A DNA stretch of 34,324 bases, taken from positions 1 through 34,324 of the forward strand of contig JAKARZ010000021.1 of the NCBI GenBank assembly GCA_021828405.1. The letters are read 5' to 3'. Positions within the stretch are counted from its first letter, which is position 1, and every line of letters starts with the position of its first letter. This DNA comes from Bacillota bacterium. Lineage in GTDB: Bacteria; Bacillota_E; Sulfobacillia; Sulfobacillales; JAIMBI01. Positions 7,404-15,175 of this stretch are shown one piece after another. The notes under the pieces were generated by a model, which did not search any database, was not told where the DNA came from, and saw only the letters and a list, made by a program, of their open reading frames with translations. Made by a program: the position numbers and the translations under genes.

Positions 7404-8930
7404 CTACGCCAACTCCAGCGGATGCGACTCTGCCGACCCGGTTCCCTTCTCGCCCGCGGCCCTCAGTCCCGACATCCCGGTGGCCACCAAAGACAGGAGG
7501 GCCAAGCCTAAGAAGGCCGCGTGGATCGAGGGCACCCACTGACTCGGCGCCGCATGGGTGGTGCTGGCGCCCAGGCCCAGCAGAATGGCCGTCATGACCG
7601 CCAGGGAAAACGCGGTGCCGAAGCTCATGCCCAGCGACCGCGACATGTTCAAGATGCCACCGGCCACCCCCAGATGCTCCTTCGGGGAGCTGCCCATGAC
7701 TGAACTGTTGTTGGGCGGGGTGAAAAGCCCCAAACCCGCCCCCACGAGCAGCAACTCGCCCACCACGACGGGAATGCTCACGCCCGATCCCAGGGTGAGG
7801 CCCAGAAGCAGGCAGCCCACGGTCGTAAGACCCATCCCCGACGTCGTGAGAATCCGGGAACCGTACCGATCGGCCAAACCGCCCGCAATCGGCGCCAGCA
7901 CCGTCATGGCGACCGGCACCGGCGTCAGCAACAGCCCGATCGTGGCTTCCGGAAGCGCCAGCACTTCTTTCAAGAAGTAGGGCATGAGCACCAGCGTGCC
8001 AAACATGGCCGCATAAGACAGCAGCCCGGTGACGTTGCCGATGGTCATGGTCTTGATGCGAAACAAGTCCAGACGCACCATCGGCGCCTTAAATCCGGCT
8101 TCGCGGCGGACGAACAGCCAAAGAAGCAGCAGGCCCAGCGCAAACAGGCCCAGGATCGACAGCGCGGTCCAACCCCAGTCCGGGCCCTCAGTAAGCGCCA
8201 GCATGATGCTCACCAGGAACCCCGCGAAGTATGCCATGCCACCCCAGTCAAACGGCGCATGCGCGTCGCCGGGCCGGTCCTTGGGCAGGATGAAGGCGCC
8301 CAACAGCGTCCCGATAATCCCGACGGGCACGTTCACATAGAAAATCGCCCGCCATCCAAACAGCGCAATTAAGGCGCCGCCGACAGCCGGCCCAATGCTG
8401 AGGCCCACCGCCTGGGCCGACCCCTGGAATCCAATGGCCCGGCCGCGGACGCTGGCCGGCACGGTCGCCGTGATGATGGCCACGGAGTTGGCCTGCAACA
8501 TGGCGGCCCCCAGTGCCTGCAAGACACGGGAGGCGATGAGCATGGGCAGCGACAGAGCGGCCCCGCACAGCGCCGACCCGATGATGAACACCAAAAATCC
8601 GAACGTATACAGCGGCCTACGGCCAATCATGTCCGCAAACCGCCCAATAGCGGTCACCGCGCTGGCCAGCGTCAGCAGGTATGCAATCAGCACCCAACTG
8701 GCGTCGCCGGCCGTTGCATGAAAACTGCCCTGCAATGTGGGAATCGCGACGTTGACAATGCTGGCGTCGACGGCCGCCATAAAGGCGCCCACACACACCG
8801 TGCCCACCACGTACCAGATGTAGTTTGGTTTTTGGGTGAACCGCCGCGACGGCAGTGCCTCCCAGTGCGCCTTTAGCCCGGTCGCCGCCACTCCTTGTCC
8901 GCCGGACTGCTCTCGGCGCTTGACACCCAT
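7404..8930 (-). CDS. MFS transporter, DHA2 (EmrB/QacA) family, 14 membrane segments
   Basis: Multidrug-type major facilitator, 508 residues, with about 14 predicted transmembrane helices. Family marks: MAAVDASIVNVAIPTL in helix 1 (motif D1 of the 14-helix group), GRFADMIGRRPLY (motif A, loop 2-3) and GLSIGPAVGGAL (motif C, helix 5, typical of drug/H+ antiporters). It probably exports a hydrophobic or cationic compound in exchange for protons; the substrate is not deducible. The ATG at 8930 has GGAGG seven bases ahead, and this places the first 58 bases inside the end of moeA. The N-terminal 35 or so residues before the first helix are hydrophilic. Confidence 0.9.
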   Translation of the reverse strand: MGVKRREQSGGQGVAATGLKAHWEALPSRRFTQKPNYIWYVVGTVCVGAFMAAVDASIVNVAIPTLQGSFHATAGDASWVLIAYLLTLASAVTAIGRFADMIGRRPLYTFGFLVFIIGSALCGAALSLPMLIASRVLQALGAAMLQANSVAIITATVPASVRGRAIGFQGSAQAVGLSIGPAVGGALIALFGWRAIFYVNVPVGIIGTLLGAFILPKDRPGDAHAPFDWGGMAYFAGFLVSIMLALTEGPDWGWTALSILGLFALGLLLLWLFVRREAGFKAPMVRLDLFRIKTMTIGNVTGLLSYAAMFGTLVLMPYFLKEVLALPEATIGLLLTPVPVAMTVLAPIAGGLADRYGSRILTTSGMGLTTVGCLLLGLTLGSGVSIPVVVGELLLVGAGLGLFTPPNNSSVMGSSPKEHLGVAGGILNMSRSLGMSFGTAFSLAVMTAILLGLGASTTHAAPSQWVPSIHAAFLGLALLSLVATGMSGLRAAGEKGTGSAESHPLELA

Positions 8931-10210
8931 ACCGTCGCCTCCTCTCCGGCCTCCAGTCGCTCGCCGCGCTCGACCACGACAAACCCGTTGGCTTTCAGCA
9001 TTTGGGTCATGATGCGCGACGCGGAGGGGGGCGGCGGGGGCATCAGGAGGCGGCCCACCAGTTCACCGGCCTCGTCGGCAACCAACTCGGTTTGGATGAT
9101 GCGGGTCAGGTCGGAGGACGGTGCGAGACTCTCGGCCATGCGCACCACCACCCGCCGGCGCTGTGGCGGGGGCCGGTGAGCCATCTTGGCGAGCGCCGGC
9201 GCCACCACCATCTCAAAGTGCACAAGCACGGCGTATGGCCACCCGGGCAGCAGAAACGCCGGCCGCCCGCCGAGCCGCCCCAGCGCGGTGGGGCGGCCGG
9301 GGGTCATGCGGATGCCGTGGGCCAAAAGTTCCCCCACCTCGCCCAGCACCGCCGGCATAAGGTCGTGCAACTCCTCCACCGGCATTTCCTGAAACACGGG
9401 GATGCTGGCTCCCGTGCCGCCCGAGCTCACCAGGACATCCCAGTCGCCGCGGTCGCGCGCCTGCTCCAAGCCCGCACGCACCACCGGATACCGGTCCTCC
9501 AGCCGGCCGAGCCACACGGGCTCGGCTCCCGCGGCTCGCACCATGGCCATGAGCACCGTGCCGTTCACGTCGTAAACCTGCGCCGCCCCCAGCGCACGCC
9601 CCAAAGGGACCAACTCATCCCCGGTGGACAGCACCCCCACGCGCGGGCGACGCCACACCTGTATGTACTCCAAGCCCTGGCTGGCCAGCGCCGCCACATC
9701 GACCGGCTCCAGCACGCGACCCCGGTCGACAAGCACCTGACCCGACTGAAAGTCCTCCCCAATGGGGGAAATGTGCTGCCCCGGGCCAACCGGTTCTTCC
9801 ACGCGCACCACGCCATCCCGGGCCACGGACCGCTCCACCAGGGCCACCGCGTCCGCCCCCGCAGGGACCATCGCGCCGGTGGTGACCATCATCGCTTCGC
9901 CGGGTCCCACCTCCCGATCCGGGGGGTGGCCGGCCGTCGCCTTACCCACCACGCGCAGTGGTCCCCCGCGGTCCGCAGCGCGCAGTGCATACCCGTCCAC
10001 CGCCGAGCGCCGAAAAGCGGGCAGCGGGATGCGCGCCCGCACGCACTCCGCCGCCACACGCCCCACCGCCTCCACCAGCGGCGTCGATTCGACTCCCTCC
10101 AGCGGGCTCACGTTCGCCAGCCCGGCCGCCTGAAAGTCCGCCAAGCTCAATCGACGGCGGATGTCACCCCTCGTCTCCGTGTCGCGCTCACTGCCCTCTC
10201 TTACTCCCAC
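8873..10210 (-). CDS. moeA: Molybdopterin molybdenumtransferase-like protein (MoeA family)
   Basis: MoeA inserts molybdate into adenylylated molybdopterin in the cytoplasm. The 445-residue product has the family order: SAVDGYAL (aspartate about 72), PAGADAV (about 116-122), STGDEL (195-200), a DVLVSSGG segment (about 258-265), MTPGRPTALG (302-311, with both prolines) and a C-terminal beta domain. Two motifs deviate: after SSGG comes TGAS where VSVGD is typical, so one expected acidic residue is missing, and LPGWPYAV stands where (L/F)PGNPVS(A/S) is usual. A divergent MoeA branch or a paralogue is possible. I chose GTG at 10210 rather than TTG at 10225 because GGAGG lies eight bases before the GTG and the predicted transcript starts near 10227. 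No other molybdopterin gene is in the window. Confidence 0.85.
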   Translation of the reverse strand: MGVREGSERDTETRGDIRRRLSLADFQAAGLANVSPLEGVESTPLVEAVGRVAAECVRARIPLPAFRRSAVDGYALRAADRGGPLRVVGKATAGHPPDREVGPGEAMMVTTGAMVPAGADAVALVERSVARDGVVRVEEPVGPGQHISPIGEDFQSGQVLVDRGRVLEPVDVAALASQGLEYIQVWRRPRVGVLSTGDELVPLGRALGAAQVYDVNGTVLMAMVRAAGAEPVWLGRLEDRYPVVRAGLEQARDRGDWDVLVSSGGTGASIPVFQEMPVEELHDLMPAVLGEVGELLAHGIRMTPGRPTALGRLGGRPAFLLPGWPYAVLVHFEMVVAPALAKMAHRPPPQRRRVVVRMAESLAPSSDLTRIIQTELVADEAGELVGRLLMPPPPPSASRIMTQMLKANGFVVVERGERLEAGEEATVWVSSAESSPADKEWRRPG

Positions 10211-10233
10211 GTTCTGGCCCTCCAACTGGCGTC

Positions 10234-10262
10234 ATTATCACATGTCGACCAGACGACGTCCA
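10234..10262 (-). promoter_or_regulatory. Sigma-A-type promoter of moeA
   Basis: On the minus strand TGGACG (-35, 10257-10262) and GATAAT (-10, 10234-10239) are 17 bases apart, and a TG one base before the -10 gives an extended -10. Transcription would start near 10227, just ahead of the moeA ribosome binding site. In the rest of this divergent region (10263-10545) I see no convincing promoter for the plus-strand gene, only G/C-rich sequence with a GAGGGG before its GTG. Confidence 0.6.
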
Positions 10263-10545
10263 TGGCGGCGGTCGCCGATTCCACCCAACGCACGATACGG
10301 GGTAGGGTATCAGACTCTCCAACACTCCGATCGTCTCGTGACAAGCTCAGCATGTGCGCCGTCCGAACAGCGGCTTAAGGCCCATCTGCAATCCTCCCGA
10401 CCCCCGCCCTCGGACGTGATCATGGCGCCAAACGCCTCGCTTTCGGCGGCCATTCGACCCTCGCGGGCCGCATCCGGCGCCCCGAGGCCGCCCGGGCACC
10501 CAGGCGCCCGCAGAGGGCGTGTTAACCTAGTCGAGGGGTGGCTGC

Positions 10546-12135
10546 GTGCCTTTTGATGCCCTGGTCATGCGGGCGGTGACACATGAGTGGGAACCCGTGC
10601 TCACCGGCGGGCGCCTGCTGGCGGTCCGCCAGTTCGGCCCGCGCGTCTATTTCACCGTCGAAAGCGCCCCCGGCGGCCGCGTGACCCTGCTGGTGGTGCT
10701 GGCCCCCGCCTACCGGCGTATGCAGCGCACAGAGGCCGTCCCCCACCAGGCCCGGCCCTCGGCGTGGGCGGACCGCCTTCTGGCCAGCCGCATCCGTGCG
10801 GTCGAGCAGGTGCCGTGGGAGCGTGTCTGGCGCTGGCAACTGGAACGCGTGGACGAGGTGGGGCGAACAGCCCCGGCCACCCTGGTCATCGAGCTGGCCG
10901 GCCACCTTACGAACATTCTCTGGCTCAACGCTGATGGGGCCGTGGGCGACGCCTACCGGCGCATCGCACCCGGCCGCCCGGGCCGCACCCTGTACCCGGG
11001 TATTGTGTACGCGCCGCCGCCGCCGGTGGCCAACCCATGCGCGACGGGACGCGCGGAGGATTTGCCCCCGTGGGCCCGGCGGCTGACCACAAGCGGCGCC
11101 GCGGATCTCGACCAGCTCTGCCGCGCGTATGCGACTGGGAGTTTTTCTCCGTGGGAGGGTCCCGGGCCGGATGGGAGCCCCGAGGTTTGGGTGTTCCCGC
11201 TATCCAGCGCCTGGAAGGCGGCGGACAGCTGGAGCCCCGCCTGGGCCAGATGGGGGGCGGCGCGCGAGCATCACGACCTGCTGCGCGATGCCCGCCGCAG
11301 TGCCCTGGCCGCGATTGACCGCCAACTGGAGCAGGTGGAGCGCCAGCTGGCCCGGGCCGCAGCTCGGGCGGCGGACGACCCCGAGCGGTGGCGGCGTCTC
11401 GGAGACGCTCTGCTGACCGTGGGGCCCAGCTGGGACGCCGAAGCGAGGCCACCCACCCTCACCGACCCCGTGACCGGGGACACCCTGGAGATTGCCTGGC
11501 GCGACGGGGACCTCGGCTATCGGGACGCCGCGGCGCATGCCTACCACCACTACAAGAAGGCGAAGGCGGCGGCCGCCGCGGAGCGCCTGTTGGTGCCCCA
11601 CTGGGCCGCCCTGCGCGAGCGCCTCTTCCGTGAGCGGGAGGCCGCCGAGGCCGCCGACAGCCCGGCGGCGCTGGCGCGCTACCAGGCGAGCCCCGCGCGC
11701 GCGCTTGCGGTCCGCGACGATCCCCATCTCCCGTACCGGCGGTTCGTCGGCCAGGCCGGCACCGAGATTTGGGTCGGCCGCACCGAGGCCGAAAATCAGT
11801 CGCTCACATTTCAGGCCGCCCGCCCCGACGACCTGTGGTTCCACGTCAAGCAGTACACGGGCTCGCACGTCCTGCTGCGGTGCGGCAAGAGTCGCCCCCA
11901 TCTCGCCGATGTGGCCGACGCCGCGGTGCTGGCCGCCTTTTACAGCCGCGCCGGGCACGGCTCATCCATCCCCGTGGACTACACGGCCCGCAAGTTTGTG
12001 AAGAAGCGCCCCCACGGGCAGCCGGGGCAGGTGTTCTACGCCCGCGAGCAGACGCTCTACGTCACCCCCGACCCCGAGGTGCTCACGCGGCTCGGAGCAC
12101 GCCGGGAGCACCTCGTGGACCGGCCACCCCGCTGA
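10546..12135 (+). CDS. rqcH: NFACT-domain protein, Rqc2/RqcH-like ribosome quality control factor
   Basis: RqcH binds stalled 50S subunits holding peptidyl-tRNA and directs addition of C-terminal alanine tails; older annotation calls it fibronectin-binding protein A. The 529-residue product has an N-terminal NFACT-N domain (ATLVIELAGHLTNILWL at 111-127), a middle helical/coiled-coil part (about 240-390, rich in Arg, Ala, Glu) and a C-terminal NFACT-R domain (GTEIWVGR, DDLWFHVKQYTGSHVLLR near 430-446). It is somewhat shorter than the usual 560-580. The Asp-Arg pair that contacts alanyl-tRNA in characterised homologues appears here as Glu-Arg (about 92-93). The start is GTG with GAGGGG upstream. 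It is the only plus-strand gene and converges on pyrE with four bases between stops; B. subtilis also has this gene near pyrE. Confidence 0.88.
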   Translation: MPFDALVMRAVTHEWEPVLTGGRLLAVRQFGPRVYFTVESAPGGRVTLLVVLAPAYRRMQRTEAVPHQARPSAWADRLLASRIRAVEQVPWERVWRWQLERVDEVGRTAPATLVIELAGHLTNILWLNADGAVGDAYRRIAPGRPGRTLYPGIVYAPPPPVANPCATGRAEDLPPWARRLTTSGAADLDQLCRAYATGSFSPWEGPGPDGSPEVWVFPLSSAWKAADSWSPAWARWGAAREHHDLLRDARRSALAAIDRQLEQVERQLARAAARAADDPERWRRLGDALLTVGPSWDAEARPPTLTDPVTGDTLEIAWRDGDLGYRDAAAHAYHHYKKAKAAAAAERLLVPHWAALRERLFREREAAEAADSPAALARYQASPARALAVRDDPHLPYRRFVGQAGTEIWVGRTEAENQSLTFQAARPDDLWFHVKQYTGSHVLLRCGKSRPHLADVADAAVLAAFYSRAGHGSSIPVDYTARKFVKKRPHGQPGQVFYAREQTLYVTPDPEVLTRLGARREHLVDRPPR

Positions 12136-12139
12136 GGGC

Positions 12140-12754
12140 TTAGGCCAGCTGCTTCGGATGCACCAGGGGCACCTTGTCCGCTTGGCACAGCGGACACGCC
12201 TCGGGCAGCCAGGAGGTCATCGGCAACCGGAGCACCGACGCCACCGGAAGGGGGAAGCTCGCTTCCGGCGACCGGCGGTCCACCAGCACACCCACCCCTA
12301 CCACCGCGCTCCCCACGGCCTGAAAGGCGGCCTGGGCCTTGAGGAGAGAACCGCCCGTCGTCATGGCGTCTTCGACGAGAAACACCGGCCGCCGCGCCAG
12401 GGGCCCGAACCCCCGGCGGACCACCATCGAGCCGTCGTCGGCCTTTTCGGCATAAAGCGCGACCCGATCCCCACCCGCCTGGCTGGCCAGCGCCCACGCC
12501 AGCGCCACCGCCCCCAGGGCCGGCCCGCCCACCGCCTCGGCCCCGCTGGCCTCCACCGCCGGCACCAGCACGTCCAGCCAGCGGGCTAGGCGCCTCGGGT
12601 GCGCCACCAGCCGCGGCAGCAGCAAGAAGGTGCCGCTGTGCCGGCCGGACGTCAGCCCAAAGTGGCCGGACAGGAGCGCTTCCGTCGCCGTTAAGTCCGC
12701 CAGCCACTCCGCGGTGGCCTCCGATGCCTGGGATTCCCCGCTCGCGTCATTCAC
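12140..12754 (-). CDS. pyrE: Orotate phosphoribosyltransferase
   Basis: Fifth step of UMP synthesis: orotate plus PRPP gives orotidine monophosphate. The 204-residue protein has the PRPP-binding motif VFLVEDAMTTGGS (124-136) and a C-terminal CPLC, a mark of the PyrE branch common in Clostridia and thermophiles. The GTG start overlaps the pyrF stop by eight bases (GTGAATGA). It is the last gene of the pyr operon; only four bases separate its TAA from the stop of the convergent rqcH-like gene, and I see no terminator hairpin with a T-run there, so transcription probably runs antisense into that gene. Confidence 0.93.
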   Translation of the reverse strand: MNDASGESQASEATAEWLADLTATEALLSGHFGLTSGRHSGTFLLLPRLVAHPRRLARWLDVLVPAVEASGAEAVGGPALGAVALAWALASQAGGDRVALYAEKADDGSMVVRRGFGPLARRPVFLVEDAMTTGGSLLKAQAAFQAVGSAVVGVGVLVDRRSPEASFPLPVASVLRLPMTSWLPEACPLCQADKVPLVHPKQLA

Positions 12755-13472
12755 GCGCGACCGCTCCTTCTGCCTCAGATTGGATGGCGGCCAGCACGGC
12801 CGCCGGATGCTCGGCGGACAGCACTGGCCGGCCCACCACCAAGTTCGCGGCGCCCGCGGCCACCGCCTCGCCGGGCCCCACCACGCGCGCCTGGTCCCCC
12901 ACCGCCGTGCCGGCCGGCCTCACCCCCGGAACCACGAGGGCCAGGGTGGGCCAGCGGCGGTGCAGCACCCCGGCTTCCGCTCCCGACGTGACCGCCGCCC
13001 CGATGCCGGCCCGCACCGCCATGGCGGCGAGCATCTCGGCCCACGCGCGGGCTGGCGGCGTGCCCATCGCCGCGAGCGCCTCATCGCCGAGGCTGGTGAG
13101 CACGGTCACCGCGACCAGCGTGAGCCCCGGGCCGGCCGCCTCCTGTGCGGCAGCCAGCATCGCGGGCCCGCCGGCGGCGTGCACCGTCAGCAATTCGGCC
13201 CCGAGCCGCCCAACTTGGCGCACGGCTCCCGCCACCGTGTTGGGAATGTCGTGCAGTTTCAGGTCCAGGAAAATGTGCTGGCCCCGCGCCGCCCAGGCCG
13301 CCACGGCCTTCGGGCCGGCGGCCAGGAACAGCTCCAAGCCCACCTTGAAGTAGTGGTGCGGGCTGAGCCGGTCCATCCAGGCTTCGGCATCCTGCGGCGT
13401 AGGCACGTCCAGCGCCACCCACACCGTGACGCCGTGCTTCTGGCTTATCTCGTCTGGCATCTCAGCCCTCAT
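12747..13472 (-). CDS. pyrF: Orotidine 5'-phosphate decarboxylase
   Basis: Final step of UMP synthesis, decarboxylating OMP. The 241-residue protein has VALD (19-22) and the catalytic DLKLHDIPNT (from about residue 70) with its Asp-Lys-x-x-Asp network, then a C-terminal phosphate-binding stretch VPGVRPAG and VVGRPVL. The ATG at 13472 is chosen because GGGAGG precedes it by seven bases; it overlaps the pyrD stop by 11 bases. Length and motifs are ordinary for the bacterial group 1 enzyme. Confidence 0.94.
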   Translation of the reverse strand: MRAEMPDEISQKHGVTVWVALDVPTPQDAEAWMDRLSPHHYFKVGLELFLAAGPKAVAAWAARGQHIFLDLKLHDIPNTVAGAVRQVGRLGAELLTVHAAGGPAMLAAAQEAAGPGLTLVAVTVLTSLGDEALAAMGTPPARAWAEMLAAMAVRAGIGAAVTSGAEAGVLHRRWPTLALVVPGVRPAGTAVGDQARVVGPGEAVAAGAANLVVGRPVLSAEHPAAVLAAIQSEAEGAVARE

Positions 13473-14391
13473 GGGTCTCCCTCCCTGGGTGCGCGGCGCC
13501 GATGGCCGCCCGGACACTGTCAAAGCGGTACCGCTCCAGCACCGCCGGCAGCTCCGCGATGATGGTCGCCATGGCGTCCGGCCGACTGAACGTGGCGGTG
13601 CCCACCATCACCGCGCTGGCCCCGGCGAGGAGAAACTCCAGGACGTCGGCGGCGGACTCGATGCCGCCGATGCCGACCACCGGAACGTCCACCGCCTGCG
13701 ACACCTCCCACACCGCGCGCACGGCAATCGGGCGAATGGCCGGGCCAGATAAACCACCGGTCACGCCGCCGAGGGCCGGCCGGCGGCGCTCTACATCGAT
13801 CGCCATCCCCACCAGTGTGTTGATGGCCGAGATGGCGTCCGCGCCCTCCGCGGCCACCGCCCGGGCCATGCCCGGCAGATCATGGGTGTTCGGCGACAGT
13901 TTCACCCACACCGGCAGCGACGTGGCATCCTTCACCGCGCGCGTCACGGCCGCCGCGGCGGCCGGATCGTGGCCAAACTGGATGCCGCCTTCTTTGACGT
14001 TGGGGCACGAGATGTTGAGCTCCAGTGCCTGCACGCCCGGCTCGCCATCCAGGCGGCGGGCGACGGCGGCATACTCCTCCCGCGTGCGGCCGATGATGTT
14101 CACCACCACCGTGGCTCCGCGATCCCGCAGATACGGCAGGTCCTCGGCCACAAATCGCTCGACCCCTGGATTCTGGAGCCCAATGGAGTTCAGGAGACCC
14201 GACGGCGTTTCCCACACCCGGGGAGGGGGGTTTCCCCGCCAGGGGTCGGGCGAAACGCCTTTCACCGCAACCCCGCCCAACTGCGCCACGTCGACCCACT
14301 CGCCGTACTCGGGGCCGAAGCCAAGCGTCCCGGAGGCGGCCAGCACGGGGTTGGCCAGCTGCACCTCCCCTACGCGCGTTGTGAGATCCAC
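13462..14391 (-). CDS. pyrD: Dihydroorotate dehydrogenase, class 1B catalytic subunit
   Basis: FMN enzyme that oxidises dihydroorotate to orotate in the cytoplasm, passing electrons through PyrK to NAD+. The 309-residue protein has LANPVLAASGTLGFG (12-26), the active-site loop NISCPNVKEGG with the catalytic cysteine near 129, WVKLSPN, and C-terminal FMN-phosphate motifs GIGGI and GTATF. Cysteine as active base and the adjacent pyrK gene mark class 1B. The start is GTG at 14391, directly after the pyrK stop (one base between), with GGGGGAGG six bases upstream. Confidence 0.95.
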   Translation of the reverse strand: MDLTTRVGEVQLANPVLAASGTLGFGPEYGEWVDVAQLGGVAVKGVSPDPWRGNPPPRVWETPSGLLNSIGLQNPGVERFVAEDLPYLRDRGATVVVNIIGRTREEYAAVARRLDGEPGVQALELNISCPNVKEGGIQFGHDPAAAAAVTRAVKDATSLPVWVKLSPNTHDLPGMARAVAAEGADAISAINTLVGMAIDVERRRPALGGVTGGLSGPAIRPIAVRAVWEVSQAVDVPVVGIGGIESAADVLEFLLAGASAVMVGTATFSRPDAMATIIAELPAVLERYRFDSVRAAIGAAHPGRETHEG

Positions 14392-14392
14392 G

Positions 14393-15175
14393 CTACGCCT
14401 CCCCCTGTCCGCCGGCCCACCAGAGGCGCCGGGCCGAAAACACCGGACCGTCGCGGCACACACGCAACCACGCCGGCTGGCCGTCGACACCCGTCCCGGA
14501 CACCACACAGGCGAGGCACGCCCCCACGCCGCACCCCATGCGCTGCTCATAGGCGAGCCAGCAGGGAAGCCGGTCCCCGACCAGCCGCGCCACCGCCTCC
14601 AGCATCGGGGTGGGCCCGCAGGCCATCACCTGGCCCGTATCGTGCTGGGCGAGCCAGCGCGCGACCGGGCCCGTGACCTGGCCAGGCTCCCCCAGCGAGC
14701 CATCGTCCGTTGTGAGCGTCGGCGGAACGCCCAGGGCCCGAAAATCGTCCGCCATCACCACCGCGCCCGCCGTCCGTGCGCCGAGGACGGCTGTGGTGGG
14801 ATGGGTGGCGGCCCAGCGCTGGGCCGCCACAAACAGTGGCGGAATCCCTACGCCGCCCCCGACCAGCAACAACGGTCCTGGCTCCGGCGCCGGAAACCCG
14901 TGCCCCAAGGGCGCCAGCACGTTCAGCCGGTCTCCTGGCCGCCGGCTACCGAGCCAGCGCGTGCCGGCGCCAACCACGCGAAACAAGAGCCCCACCCGTC
15001 CGTCGGCCGTGGTGCGCGCAAATGAGATCGGCCGACGCAGGCTGCCGGGGGTCCACACGTGGGCAAACTGCCCCGGCGCAAGGGTGGACGCCAGAGCCGG
15101 CGCGTCTAGCAACAGCTCCACATGTTCTGGCTGAGGTTCGCGGCACTCGGCCACGACCAGTTCACACTGGGGCAT
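14393..15175 (-). CDS. pyrK: Dihydroorotate dehydrogenase electron-transfer subunit
   Basis: FAD and [2Fe-2S] protein of the ferredoxin-reductase family that pairs with PyrD (class 1B) and reduces NAD+. The 260 residues show the FAD motif RRPISF (47-52), the nucleotide-binding GGGVGIPPL (106-114), and a C-terminal cluster-binding set of cysteines at about 215, 220, 223 and 240 (CGVGAC-LAC then VCRDGPVF). The ATG at 15175 overlaps the end of carB by 14 bases; the ribosome binding site is weak, consistent with translational coupling. Confidence 0.94.
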   Translation of the reverse strand: MPQCELVVAECREPQPEHVELLLDAPALASTLAPGQFAHVWTPGSLRRPISFARTTADGRVGLLFRVVGAGTRWLGSRRPGDRLNVLAPLGHGFPAPEPGPLLLVGGGVGIPPLFVAAQRWAATHPTTAVLGARTAGAVVMADDFRALGVPPTLTTDDGSLGEPGQVTGPVARWLAQHDTGQVMACGPTPMLEAVARLVGDRLPCWLAYEQRMGCGVGACLACVVSGTGVDGQPAWLRVCRDGPVFSARRLWWAGGQGEA

